This document shows, piece by piece, positions 25,883 through 34,322 of a stretch of 64,000 nt of DNA. The notes below the pieces were generated by a model. It made no database searches and was not told the DNA's origin. It saw only the letters and a list, made by a program, of their open reading frames with translations. Made by a program: the position numbers and the translations under genes. The stretch's first letter is position 1. Each line of letters starts with the position of its first letter. Source of the stretch: CAYJLF01 sp964371055 (lineage in GTDB: Bacteria > Eisenbacteria > RBG-16-71-46 > CAIMUX01); NCBI GenBank assembly GCA_964371055.1, contig CAYJLF010000009.1, forward strand, positions 121,729 through 185,728. The letters are read 5' to 3'.

Positions 25883-26659
25883 TCATGGCACGCCCACCGG
25901 CGCGACGTAGACCACGAACTCGTCCTGCCCGTCAACCCCCACGACTCGGTCCATCCTGGCCTGGTCGTAGGCCGCGATGGCGCAGGTGCCTGCGCCGATC
26001 GCCGTCGCGGCCAGGTAGAGGTTCTGGCAGACGTGTCCCGCGTCGAGTGCGATGACCTTGTGGGCCGCCAGGCCGTAGCGCCACTCCATCCGGTATGGGA
26101 CCGCCGTCCAGATGAAGGTGGCCGCGCAAGCGCCGGCAAAGACCTGCCCCCGGCACCCTTCGATGATCTGCTCCTCGAGATCCGCGTCCTCCTTCACCCG
26201 GACCAGTTCGTGCTCCAGGGGAAGGTAACGGTACAGCCCGGTCGCGATCCCTTCGACCAGTCGGCAGTGGAGATAGGTCTCCAGCGCATGCCGGTTGCCG
26301 GCCGAAGGAACGTTCCGCACGGCGAAGGGACCCCGTCGCGCACGGATCCCCTGGGTCGCCCAGAGCAGGAAAGAGAGGCCCGTACTCGTGAGCGGGGTAT
26401 CTCCAAAGTCCCGCACACTTTCGCGACGGCGGATCGCTTCGATCACGGGCACGGAACCGACGCCAAGCGCCTCGAACTCCGCGGGAGCGGGGAGCGCCAC
26501 CCGGAGCGCGTCCGGGGCGGCCGGCTGCTCGACCGGGGGCATCGGCAGGCCGCGCCGTTGATCAGACCGGGAGAAATCGACCCGGTCCCGAATGTCGTCC
26601 TTCAGGAAGGAACGAAAGAGTTCGAGCGGTTCGTCGGGCAACCAGGACGGCAACGGCAT
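25883..26659 (-). CDS. SagB-type nitroreductase/dehydrogenase
   Basis: 258 residues. The FMN-binding nitroreductase fold is visible: 'EAIRRRESVRDFGDTPLT' (phosphate-binding Arg), 'LLWATQGIRARRG', 'RNVPSAGNRHALETYL', then 'LDAGHVCQNLYLAATAIGAG' with the C-terminal 'VYVAPVGVP'. The P-S-A-G-x-x-x-x-L/A-E pattern is characteristic of the SagB-like branch, some members of which oxidise thiazolines/oxazolines in peptide natural products. No precursor peptide or YcaO gene is in view, so a role in such modification is not supported here. Its neighbour, whose cysteine domain recalls thiazoline-carboxylate hydrolases, makes the pairing interesting. Confidence 0.87.
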   Translation of the reverse strand: MPLPSWLPDEPLELFRSFLKDDIRDRVDFSRSDQRRGLPMPPVEQPAAPDALRVALPAPAEFEALGVGSVPVIEAIRRRESVRDFGDTPLTSTGLSFLLWATQGIRARRGPFAVRNVPSAGNRHALETYLHCRLVEGIATGLYRYLPLEHELVRVKEDADLEEQIIEGCRGQVFAGACAATFIWTAVPYRMEWRYGLAAHKVIALDAGHVCQNLYLAATAIGAGTCAIAAYDQARMDRVVGVDGQDEFVVYVAPVGVP

Positions 26660-26680
26660 GGAGGTCCTTTCCGCACCCTG

Positions 26681-28615
26681 CTAGAACCCGAGGATCTTCC
26701 TCACCATTTCCGGGCCGTTCTCCCAGATCACCAGCACCACTCCCATGAGTGACTCGCCGGCGATCACGCCGGAGGCGACCGGGAAGGTGAAGTCGGCCGC
26801 GAGCGTCGGACGCTGCTTCTCGAACCAGGCACCGATGACCGCGCCGATGAAGAAGAGGAGCCCGTAGTACCAGTGGAACGTCCAGGCGAGTCCCAGCCCG
26901 GCCGGCGACGGGATCCACTTCGCCTTCTTCGGGAACGCCCTGGTGAGGAGCGGCAGAATGAGACCCAGCAGGCCGCCCACGGCGATGAACCAGACCTTCA
27001 CCGGCTCCAGCGAGGAGAGTCCGCGGCTGAGCGCCTCGGCGACCGCCTTCCAGGTCTGCGCGGCGGGCGCGGGGAACTGATCGCCGCCCAGCACGGACGC
27101 ATCCGGCACGAGGATGCTGAAGCAGAGGACCGGAACCAGCGTCCCGACGAAGATCCCGGCGAACTGGGCGATGAACTGCTTGCGGGGATTCGCGCCGAGC
27201 AGGTATCCGCTCTTCAGGTCGGTCAAGAGGTCGGCCGATGAGCCGGCGCAGGCCGCCGTGATGTTGGCGCTCATCAGGTTGACGTTCATGTTCCCGGGGC
27301 TGACCGCTCCGAAGGTGAGCTGGGTGATCTTCCCCATCGCGCCGACCGGCGTGGTGTCGGTCTCACCGGTCACCCGGCAGGCGACGAGCGCCAGGGCGAA
27401 GGAGAGGAGCACGGCAAGGAGCGTCTGCCAGTAGGGCATCCCGAAGGTGATGTGCCCGAGGATGGCGAGTCCCGCGAAGCCGAGGCCCTGGCCCAGGAAG
27501 AACCAGGAGGGGGGAGTTTCGATCGCCTTCAGCGGATCGTGGGTCTTCTTTCCCCCCCGACGGAACATCTCGCCGATGCCGCTGAACGCGCGGACCGCAC
27601 TGCGCCACTGCAGCCCGAAAGCGAGCAACCCCGAGGTGACCATGCAGGCGGTACCACCCCAGAGGGTCCAGCTGACGATGTTCCGGTAACCTCCTTCGGG
27701 CGCGACGAGGCCCGCGTTCTGCAGCATCGGCGCCGCGATCATCCAGCAGGTGATGCTGCCGATCAGCATCGACACGCAGACGCGCAACCCGGTGATCGCG
27801 CCGGCGGCGATGAACATCGGCTCCCAGGAGAAGAGGACGGTGCGCCCCATCCAGGCGGCGCCGAAGACCTTCTGATTGAGGTGACCGACCCACGTGCCGA
27901 TCATGAGCGGCTCGAGCGAACTGCTGATCCGGACCAGCCCCTCGGTCCAGAACTTGCTGACCAGGCCGAAGAACCCGGCCCACGCGAGAGCGCGCGCGGA
28001 CATGATCCCTTTCGATCCCTTGGAGTGCAACGCACGCAGCGTCTCGGCCGCGGCGATACCGCTGGGGAACCGGAGTTGTTCGGTGTTGATCATCTGCCGC
28101 TTCATCGGGATCGCCATGGTCACGCCCAGAAGCGCCAGGCAGAAGACCCAGGCCATCATGAGCGGCACCGGCATGGAGGTTCCGTTCAGCAGGATGAAGG
28201 CCGCGAAGGCGGAGACCAGCGTGCCGCCGGTCGAGTACCCGGCGGAGCTGGCGGTCGACTGCATGCAGTTGTTCTCGAGCACGGTCATCGGCGTGCGAGC
28301 GAGACGGATCTTGTAGAAGAAGGTCCAGATGGCGTAGGAGAGGATGCAGGCGGTGATGGCGACGCCGAATCCCCAGCCGGCCTTGAGGCCGATGTAGAGG
28401 TTGGTCAGCGAGAGGACGCCACCCAGGACGGAGCCCATGAGGACCGCGCGCCACGTGAGCTGCAGCATACTGTCGCCGCGACCACGATAGACCTGCTCGT
28501 ACCACTGCAGCTCGATCTCTTCGGGCGTGCCCTTGAACCCCTCGATCGGAAGTTTGTCGATCTCTTCCTCCGGGCCGTGGTGCCCACGGGCAGGGTCCTG
28601 TGTCCTTGCGCTCAT
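26681..28615 (-). CDS. OPT-family oligopeptide/metal-chelate transporter
   Basis: 644 residues with about 14-16 membrane segments. OPT features: cytoplasmic N-terminal 'FKGTPEEIELQWYEQVYRG', first segments with 'LTNLYIGLKAGWGFGVAI', the signature region 'NNCMQSTASSAGYSTGGTLV' and 'RQMINTEQLRFPSGIAAAETLRAL'. OPT proteins import peptides, siderophore-metal complexes or glutathione-like substrates by proton symport. The last conserved part 'GVIAGESLMGVVLVI' is at the C-terminus. It is the first gene of the minus-strand run OPT, SagB-like, Cys-rich, SDR, with gaps of 21, 58 and 10 bases. Confidence 0.94.
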   Translation of the reverse strand: MSARTQDPARGHHGPEEEIDKLPIEGFKGTPEEIELQWYEQVYRGRGDSMLQLTWRAVLMGSVLGGVLSLTNLYIGLKAGWGFGVAITACILSYAIWTFFYKIRLARTPMTVLENNCMQSTASSAGYSTGGTLVSAFAAFILLNGTSMPVPLMMAWVFCLALLGVTMAIPMKRQMINTEQLRFPSGIAAAETLRALHSKGSKGIMSARALAWAGFFGLVSKFWTEGLVRISSSLEPLMIGTWVGHLNQKVFGAAWMGRTVLFSWEPMFIAAGAITGLRVCVSMLIGSITCWMIAAPMLQNAGLVAPEGGYRNIVSWTLWGGTACMVTSGLLAFGLQWRSAVRAFSGIGEMFRRGGKKTHDPLKAIETPPSWFFLGQGLGFAGLAILGHITFGMPYWQTLLAVLLSFALALVACRVTGETDTTPVGAMGKITQLTFGAVSPGNMNVNLMSANITAACAGSSADLLTDLKSGYLLGANPRKQFIAQFAGIFVGTLVPVLCFSILVPDASVLGGDQFPAPAAQTWKAVAEALSRGLSSLEPVKVWFIAVGGLLGLILPLLTRAFPKKAKWIPSPAGLGLAWTFHWYYGLLFFIGAVIGAWFEKQRPTLAADFTFPVASGVIAGESLMGVVLVIWENGPEMVRKILGF

Positions 28616-29601
28616 GCCATTGACCTCCCCTCTGGAGGCGGAGCCCCCGCCTCGCCTGCCCCACGCCGATGTCAGGCCGGCACGCCCGGATGCCCCGCGC
28701 GCCCGGACGATGCCGGCTGCTCCGCGCGATTCGGTCCGGGCCCGCGCCCGACCGGCGCATCCTACGCGAGAGGGGGCGTCTCTCCAAGGGGGGGCTTGGG
28801 TCGGCGGCGGATCGGATCTCAGGAACCACCGATGGGCCGCGTCCGGCAGATCCCGGGGCGCGGCCCGGAGGCAGGAGCTATGCCGAGTGGTACGCCACGG
28901 CCCCGGTAGGGAAGATGCTTTTCATCGACACGGCATCGGACGGCTCGAGGTCGACGGTTGCTTCGTGATGCTTGCCTCCCTCTCTGCCGGCGAGCACGAA
29001 ATCTACATCGCCACGGAGTTCGGCGAGCCCAAGAACATGGAGAGTATCGTCACTCTCCACCTCACCGTGACGGGAAGCGGGCAGTAGCTGGCTGCGGTCA
29101 CTCCGAGCCAGCCGCGCTCGAAGCGCCGATCGACCGATTGCAGCGCGGCGCCGGCGTCAAGGCAGGGCGCCGGCGGACACCATGGAACGACGCAGCACGA
29201 GCCGCGCCACGGTTCCTTCGGTTTCAACTGAGGAGGCACAATCGTCAGGATCTCCGACACTCTGCATCACACCCGGTCTCTGTTCCGCCGCAATCAGTTG
29301 ACTCGCCCGGCGTGCGGGGTTCGCTTCTCCGGCGGAGCCTTTGCCGACACTGTTGGGCGCGTACCGGCATGCGATCGGCCGTCTCCGGATGGGCAGTGCC
29401 CCGTAGGGTCTCACCTTAGGTCTGCCAACCATCACGGGCTGCCGTTGGTCCGGATCTTGCGGAGCGCCCTCGGGTGAGTCCGTAGCTAATCCCGTGCCGG
29501 TTACAGGCCGCGTCAGGACGGCAATCTCCAGGGTCGGCCCCCGAGCGGGGAGCCATCTCTGTACGTTCGCTGACTCCGGCGGCACGGCGGAGGGCAAGCC
29601 G
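28616..29601. other. Long gap with a gene remnant
   Basis: 986 bases between the OPT gene and the PEP-CTERM gene. Apart from the frameshifted remnant near 28870-29087 I see no coding signal, tRNA or clear terminator. The base composition falls slightly around 29200-29500, and the region probably contains the promoter of the PEP-CTERM gene, not resolved. Confidence 0.4.
28870..29087 (+). pseudogene. Frameshifted remnant of an exported protein
   Basis: One frame reads 'SYAEWYATAPVGKMLFIDTA' and stops near 28968; the next frame continues 'RLEVDGCFVMLASLSAGEHE', 'IYIATEFGEPKNMESIVTLHL' to a TAG at 29085-29087. Together they resemble the C-terminal part of a family of exported proteins with a 'P-V/A-G-K-x-L-F' strand followed by a beta domain. 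A frameshift near 28945 and lack of an upstream start and signal peptide suggest decay or a sequencing error. Family memory is weak. Confidence 0.4.
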
Positions 29602-30354
29602 ATGAAACGCTTGGACGTTCGGCAGGTACTGCTCGGATTGAGCACGTTGCTCCTGGCTGTGACATCCGCGCACGGTACCTACACGGTGTACCAGACCGGG
29701 TTCGAACCGCTGGCCTTCTCGACCGGGAATCTCCACGGACAGGACAGCTGGAGCACCTGGGGTATCGCTTCCCGCGTCACGGTGCAGGATGCGGTGGCGA
29801 AAAGCGGCCTCCAGGCCGTGAAGATCGACCGTTCGTATCATGATACGGCTGCATACGAGGGCGCCATACGCGGCTACGGGTATGATGCCCTGAATCAGGT
29901 CATTACCCTCCGTATCGATGCCCTGCTCACAGCTCCTGCGAACCAGCAGTACTCCCACTGGACGGTCCTGGACGCTTGGTTCGGGGACGAGTTCGTTCAC
30001 ATCAACGTCGATTGGACGGGACAGATCTACGTCTGCAACCTGGGACCGATTCGGCACGACACGAGCGCGTGGATCACGCGGAATGCGTGGAACAGCTTCC
30101 AGCAGGTACTCGACTTCCGGTCACGGATCGCCACGGTCTACTACAACGGCGCGGAGATCTACTCGGGCGCGTTCGGGGGCTCGAGCAACGTGGTCGAGAG
30201 CGTCGCGTTCGCGGGCCAATGGGACTACACCGACGACATCGGTTACTTCGACAACTTCTCGATGAGGTCGGATGTGCCGGAACCGTCGGCCGTCGGACTC
30301 GTGAGCCTCGCGATCGGCGCCGTGCTGCTGGGCTGTTGGCGGCGCCGGCGCTGA
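29602..30354 (+). CDS. PEP-CTERM sorting-domain exported protein
   Basis: 250 residues from ATG 29602. Signal peptide 'VLLGLSTLLLAVTSAHG' ends near residue 25. The middle is a beta-rich domain of concanavalin/laminin-G-like appearance ('YQTGFEPLAFSTGNLHGQDS', 'YYNGAEIYSGAFGG', 'DDIGYFDNFSM'). The tail 'VPEPSAVGLVSLAIGAVLLG' plus 'CWRRRR' is a textbook PEP-CTERM signal (Pro-Glu-Pro, membrane segment, Arg cluster) cleaved by exosortase. Such proteins are surface or EPS-associated in biofilm-forming bacteria. No exosortase or EPS gene is present in the window. Confidence 0.85.
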   Translation: MKRLDVRQVLLGLSTLLLAVTSAHGTYTVYQTGFEPLAFSTGNLHGQDSWSTWGIASRVTVQDAVAKSGLQAVKIDRSYHDTAAYEGAIRGYGYDALNQVITLRIDALLTAPANQQYSHWTVLDAWFGDEFVHINVDWTGQIYVCNLGPIRHDTSAWITRNAWNSFQQVLDFRSRIATVYYNGAEIYSGAFGGSSNVVESVAFAGQWDYTDDIGYFDNFSMRSDVPEPSAVGLVSLAIGAVLLGCWRRRR

Positions 30355-30389
30355 TCCCGGCGTGCGGCGAGGGCTGCCCGTGATCTCCT

Positions 30390-31418
30390 TCACTGAGTCC
30401 GGACACACCGAAACCCGTAGTTGGGCACCGTGAAAGATGGGTAGTGGCTGAGCCGGGCAGCAGAGCGGAGGACGCCGGCGGCGTCGGGGCCCCAGGAGCC
30501 GCCGCGCAGGAGCCGTAGCGAGCTGCTCTCCGGGCCTGGGGGATCGGTCACCGGGGCCGTGCCCAGGTTGCATACCCACCAATCATTGCACCACTCCCAC
30601 ACGTTCCCCGCCATGTCCGAGAGACCCAGCGCGGCCGGCGCGTGTCGATAAACCCCCACCGGAGAGGTCCAGCCGACGCAGTGATTGTCGGGATAGAAAT
30701 TCGCGCGGGTGCAGTCGGGCGCTTCATTCCCCCAAGGGTAGATCCGCTCGTCGTCCCACTGCGCCGCGTATTCCCACTCCGCATCCGTCGGCAGGCGGTA
30801 GCCCTCGGCGCCGTAAGGGTCTCCGCCGTTACAGGCCCAGTCACCGCTGTGCTGGTAGGCCCGCGGGAGGCCCGACTGCAGGCTTAGCCAGTCGCAGTAA
30901 CGCGCGGCGCCATACCAGGTCACTTCCTTCACGGGATGGTGTGGGTTGATCCCGTGGCCGACATCGCGGAGCGTGAAGGTCCCGTAGCTCCACGCGATCT
31001 CGCCGGATCCGGACAGGCGCAGAAGCTCTTCGGTGCTCCCGTCCAGGTTGTCCCGCACCGACGTCGCGGTCGCTGTCACGTACCCGTGGTCGAACGCCCA
31101 CTGGACGGCCTCCAGGTACTCCTGGTTCGTCACCTCGTGCCGGCCCAGGTAGAACCCCCGGGTCAGGGTCACCTGGTGCTCTTGCGTTCCGCAGGTGGCC
31201 GTCCCGTCGCCCATCGTGAAGACGCCGGCGGGGACTGCGACCATCTCGGGGCCGGGTACGCTGAGTGTGTCGTCGAAGAACGTCAGACTGTCAATGTCCG
31301 CCACGGGGTACGTGTAGATGTTCCCCCCGCGGTAGATCCGCATCTTCCACTCGCCCTGGCTCACCGTCGCGCCGCAGACCAGCACCAGAGCCAGGACCAC
31401 CATGATTCGTCGCCTCAT
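30390..31418 (-). CDS. Exported SUMF1/FGE-like domain protein lacking catalytic Cys
   Basis: 342 residues with signal peptide ('MVVLALVLVCGATVSQG'). N-terminal 'MRIYRGGNIYTYPVADIDSL' precedes the SUMF1 domain: 'VAVPAGVFTMGDG', 'GFYLGRHEVTNQEYLEAV', 'HPVKEVTWYGAARYCDWLS', 'YRLPTDAEWEYAA', 'WGNEAPD', 'LSDMAGNVWEWCNDWW', 'LRLLRGGSWGPDAAGVLRSA', 'YGFRCVR'. True formylglycine-generating enzymes have a Cys pair after R-G-G-S; here it is absent, so this is a structural or ligand-binding member, not a sulfatase activator. It starts four bases inside the preceding gene's end (overlap with FlgD-Ig gene), so the two are coupled. Confidence 0.88.
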   Translation of the reverse strand: MRRRIMVVLALVLVCGATVSQGEWKMRIYRGGNIYTYPVADIDSLTFFDDTLSVPGPEMVAVPAGVFTMGDGTATCGTQEHQVTLTRGFYLGRHEVTNQEYLEAVQWAFDHGYVTATATSVRDNLDGSTEELLRLSGSGEIAWSYGTFTLRDVGHGINPHHPVKEVTWYGAARYCDWLSLQSGLPRAYQHSGDWACNGGDPYGAEGYRLPTDAEWEYAAQWDDERIYPWGNEAPDCTRANFYPDNHCVGWTSPVGVYRHAPAALGLSDMAGNVWEWCNDWWVCNLGTAPVTDPPGPESSSLRLLRGGSWGPDAAGVLRSAARLSHYPSFTVPNYGFRCVRTQ

Positions 31419-32005
31419 GGCAGAAGAACCAGCCGCCGGCTGAGCACGATTCCCGCCGCTCGCAGGTGGTAGAAGTAGACTCCGCCGGCTGCCTTGCGGC
31501 CTGCACCATCCAGGCCATCCCAGCGCACCTCCTGGCGGCCCGCCGGGCGTTCTCCGGTCACCAGCGTGCGCACCAGCCGACCGTCGGGGCGGTAGATCCC
31601 CAGCTCCACTTTCCCGGCTTGCGGCAGCTCGAAGGCGATCCGCGTCTCGGGCGAGAACGGATTCGGCTGGTTCTGGAACAGGTGCATCGCCCTCACGAGC
31701 GCCGCGGCGTCACGCGGATCGTCCGTGCCGGAGAGTTCCCAGAGGAACTCGATTTTCTCGATCGACGCTGCGGGGTAGCTCTCAGAGCCGCCGGTCCACT
31801 CCACCACCAGCGTCGCGTCATCCTCGAATCCGATCCGTTCGATCTCGCCGACCGCGTAGACCGCGCTTGCGCCGCCGGTCAGTCGGATAGCGAGCATTGG
31901 GTCATCGGCTCGGGCCGAGGGCGGTGTCGCCAGGCAGGCCAGGATCGCCGGGCCCATCCATGCCACCCACCAGGCACGGGAGACCTTCAGTCCTCGCATC
32001 TTCAC
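31415..32005 (-). CDS. Exported protein with FlgD/T9SS-like C-terminal Ig domain
   Basis: 196 residues; signal peptide 'WMGPAILACLATPPSARA'. Two short repeats of the motif seen in the next gene: 'MLAIRLTGGASAVYAVGEIE' and 'LVVEWTGGSESYPAASIEKIE'. The C-terminal 'LFQNQPNPFSPETRIAFELP' through 'VYFYHLRAAGIVLSRRLVLL' is the classical FlgD-Ig/T9SS type A-like domain (N-P-F-x-P-x-T; G-x-Y-x-x-x-L). It acts as an export or surface-attachment tag. It overlaps the SUMF1-like gene by four bases and is probably a fixed partner on the surface. Confidence 0.85.
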   Translation of the reverse strand: MKMRGLKVSRAWWVAWMGPAILACLATPPSARADDPMLAIRLTGGASAVYAVGEIERIGFEDDATLVVEWTGGSESYPAASIEKIEFLWELSGTDDPRDAAALVRAMHLFQNQPNPFSPETRIAFELPQAGKVELGIYRPDGRLVRTLVTGERPAGRQEVRWDGLDGAGRKAAGGVYFYHLRAAGIVLSRRLVLLP

Positions 32006-32355
32006 CTCCGTCGTCGGATCGAGCCCACGGTGTCAGCACGCCGGATGCCTGGTCCCGAGAACGTCATGATCAAGTATGACAGGATGGACGATCACACTCA
32101 ATGGCAGCTGATCGGCGGGTGACGTCGAGACGTCTGTCCCGCCATCGGCCTCACGTCTCTCCCGCCCGGATCTTCCAGCGCGGCCGTCCGCCTTGCGCCT
32201 CCAGAGGAGGTCCGGCTAAGGCGCTCTTTCGAGATGACTGCTATGCTGACGGCTGGACGCGAACCGAGCGCGGTCGCGGGGGGCGAGGAGCCCCGGAGGC
32301 GCAGCCGAAGGATCGCCGCCGCGGTCGAGTCGCCGTGGCTCAAGGAGGAGATGCG
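32006..32355. other. Divergent intergenic region
   Basis: 350 bases between the FlgD-Ig gene (minus) and doxX (plus). A TATGCT hexamer near 32241 could be a -10 box for doxX but has no convincing -35. No gene supported. Confidence 0.35.
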
Positions 32356-32769
32356 ATGGATCGCTACCGGGACCTGGGTCTTCTCATCATCCGGCTGGGG
32401 ATCGGGATCAGCGTGCTGGCCTTCCACGGCTGGGGCAAGATCACGGCCGGACCGGAGCGATGGGAGAAGCTGGGCGGTGAGATGGCGCACTTCGGGATCC
32501 GCTTCCTGCCGACCTTCTGGGGTCTGATGGCGGCGCTGGCGGAATCGCTCGGCTCGGTCCTCATCATCCTCGGGCTTCTCTTCCGCCCCGCGGCCGGAGT
32601 CCTCGCCTTCACCATGCTGGTCGCCGTGCTGCGCCACCTGAGCCTGCCGGCCGACGCTCCCGCGTCAGGCTGGGACGGCGCCTCTCACGCGCTCGAGCTC
32701 TTGTCGGTCTACCTGGGATTCGTGCTCATCGGGCCGGGGAAGTACGCGCTGGGTCCGAGGTGGAAGTGA
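32356..32769 (+). CDS. DoxX-family membrane protein
   Basis: 137 residues, four membrane segments; ATG 32356 behind a strong AAGGAGG. 'DLGLLIIRLGIGISVLAFHG' and 'KITAGPERWEKLGGEMAHFG', then 'FWGLMAALAESLGSVLIILG' and 'RPAAGVLAFTMLVAVLRHLS' are typical DoxX. Members are small inner-membrane proteins linked to respiration, thiosulfate or oxidative-stress systems; the exact role here is unknown. A strong terminator follows 45 bases after the stop, so it is monocistronic at its 3' end. Confidence 0.88.
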   Translation: MDRYRDLGLLIIRLGIGISVLAFHGWGKITAGPERWEKLGGEMAHFGIRFLPTFWGLMAALAESLGSVLIILGLLFRPAAGVLAFTMLVAVLRHLSLPADAPASGWDGASHALELLSVYLGFVLIGPGKYALGPRWK

Positions 32770-32813
32770 GCCGCTGAGTTCACCACAGACCCACCGGCAC
32801 GACTACATACACG

Positions 32814-32848
32814 ACGGCCGGAGCGGCTGGCGCCGCCCCGGCCGTTTT
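32814..32848 (+). terminator. Rho-independent terminator after doxX
   Basis: Stem ACGGCCGG (32814-32821) / CCGGCCGT (32838-32845), inner stem GCGGC / GCCGC separated by one mismatch on each side, loop TGGC, then TTT (a TTTT run ends the stem). Strong hairpin with U-tract on the plus strand; may also serve gdhA from the other side. Confidence 0.85.
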
Positions 32849-32978
32849 CCCCACCACACACACCCGAATCTTCGACGCCCTGTACTTCAGCGTCCGGGCC
32901 CTGGGTGCGGGCTGGAGGGACGCGGCGCGCGGCCGCGCCTCTCTTTCCCGCGCGTTCGTCCCTTCGATCAGATGCCGA

Positions 32979-34322
32979 TCAGACGACACCCTGGTCGAGC
33001 ATGGCGTCGGCGACCTTCATGAAGCCGGCGATGTTCGCACCCGTGACGTAGTTGATGAACCCGTCGGGCTGCTTGCCGTGCTTCACGCAGGAGGCGTGGA
33101 TGCTCTTCATGATCCCGTGCAGCTTCTGGTCGACCTCTTCGCGGCTCCAGGCGAGCCGCATCGAGTTCTGCGACATCTCCAGACCCGAGGTGGCGACGCC
33201 GCCGGCATTGGCGGCCTTGCCGAGGCCGTAGAGGACCTTGCTCTTCAGGTAGACTTCGATCGCGTCTGGATCGGACGGCATGTTCGCGCCTTCGGAGACG
33301 CAGAAGCAGCCGTTCTTCACCAGAGTCTCGGCCTCCGCCTTGTTCACCTCGTTCTGGGTGGCGCACGGCAGGGCGATATCGCACTTCACGCCCCACGGCC
33401 GCTTCCCCTCGTAGTACTCGCAGTTGAACTTCTGCGCGTACTCCTGGATCCGGCCGCGCTTGACGTTCTTCAGGTTCATGATCCAGGCGAGCTTCTCGGC
33501 GTCGATGCCGTTCGGATCGTAGATGGTGCCGTTGGAGTCGGAGAGCGTTACGGCCTTGCCGCCGAGGTGGTTGACCTTCTCGACCGCGTACTGGGCCACG
33601 TTGCCCGACCCGGAGACGGCCACGGTCTTCCCCTTGATTCCCTCGTTCCGGGTGGAGAGCATCTCGGCCGCGAAGTAGACGCAGCCGTAGCCGGTCGCTT
33701 CCGGACGGATGAGCGAGCCACCCCAGTTCAGTCCCTTGCCGGTCAGGACGCCGGTGAACTCATTCCGCAGGCGCTTGTACTGACCGAACATGAAGCCGAT
33801 CTCGCGGCCGCCGACGCCGATGTCACCGGCCGGGACGTCGGTGTCCGCGCCGATGTGACGCTGCAGCTCGGTCATGAAGCTCTGGGTGAACCGCATGACC
33901 TCCATGTCGGACTTGCCCTTGGGGTCGAAGTTGGAACCGCCCTTGCCGCCGCCCATCGGCAGCGTAGTCAGGCTGTTCTTGAAGACCTGCTCGAAACCGA
34001 GGAACTTCAGGATGCTCAGGTTGACGGTCGGGTGGAAGCGCAGGCCGCCCTTGTAGGGGCCGATGGCGCTGTTGTACTCGACTCGGTAACCCTTGTTCAC
34101 CTGCACCTGTCCCCGGTCGTCGACCCACGGCACGCGGAACATGATGATCCGCTCGGGCTCGACGATCCGCTCCATGATTCCGGCCTCGAGATAGTGCGGA
34201 TGCTTCTCGAGGAACGGCCAGAGCGACTCGGCGACCTCGTGCACCGCCTGGTGGAACTCGGGCTCGTTCGGATTCCGCTGCTTGACGTATTCCATGAACT
34301 CAGCGGCAGACTTCCACGCCAT
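32979..34322 (-). CDS. gdhA: Glutamate dehydrogenase (NADP-type, hexameric)
   Basis: 447 residues, the normal length of the NADP-dependent 50-kDa class; ATG 34322 follows AAGGAGG. It interconverts 2-oxoglutarate plus ammonium and glutamate. Motifs: 'YRVEYNSAIGPYKGGLRFHP', 'LPMGGGKGGSNFDPKGKSD' (active-site Lys), 'VPAGDIGVGGREIGFM', Rossmann 'TVAVSGSGNVAQYAVEKV', 'PCATQNEVNKAEA', 'EGANMPSD', 'AGGVATSGLEMSQNSMRL'. Preference for NADP over NAD is inferred from family. A palindrome lies about 50-60 bases upstream of the start. Confidence 0.97.
   Translation of the reverse strand: MAWKSAAEFMEYVKQRNPNEPEFHQAVHEVAESLWPFLEKHPHYLEAGIMERIVEPERIIMFRVPWVDDRGQVQVNKGYRVEYNSAIGPYKGGLRFHPTVNLSILKFLGFEQVFKNSLTTLPMGGGKGGSNFDPKGKSDMEVMRFTQSFMTELQRHIGADTDVPAGDIGVGGREIGFMFGQYKRLRNEFTGVLTGKGLNWGGSLIRPEATGYGCVYFAAEMLSTRNEGIKGKTVAVSGSGNVAQYAVEKVNHLGGKAVTLSDSNGTIYDPNGIDAEKLAWIMNLKNVKRGRIQEYAQKFNCEYYEGKRPWGVKCDIALPCATQNEVNKAEAETLVKNGCFCVSEGANMPSDPDAIEVYLKSKVLYGLGKAANAGGVATSGLEMSQNSMRLAWSREEVDQKLHGIMKSIHASCVKHGKQPDGFINYVTGANIAGFMKVADAMLDQGVV

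Noticed and set aside
23748..26139. Longer upstream starts for the SDR and Cys-rich genes
   Set aside because: Extensions are out-of-frame readings of the upstream neighbours; the downstream ATGs have ribosome sites or family-typical N-termini.
29690..29710. GGGTTCGAACC resembling a tRNA T-arm
   Set aside because: Lies inside the PEP-CTERM coding sequence and has no acceptor or anticodon arm around it.
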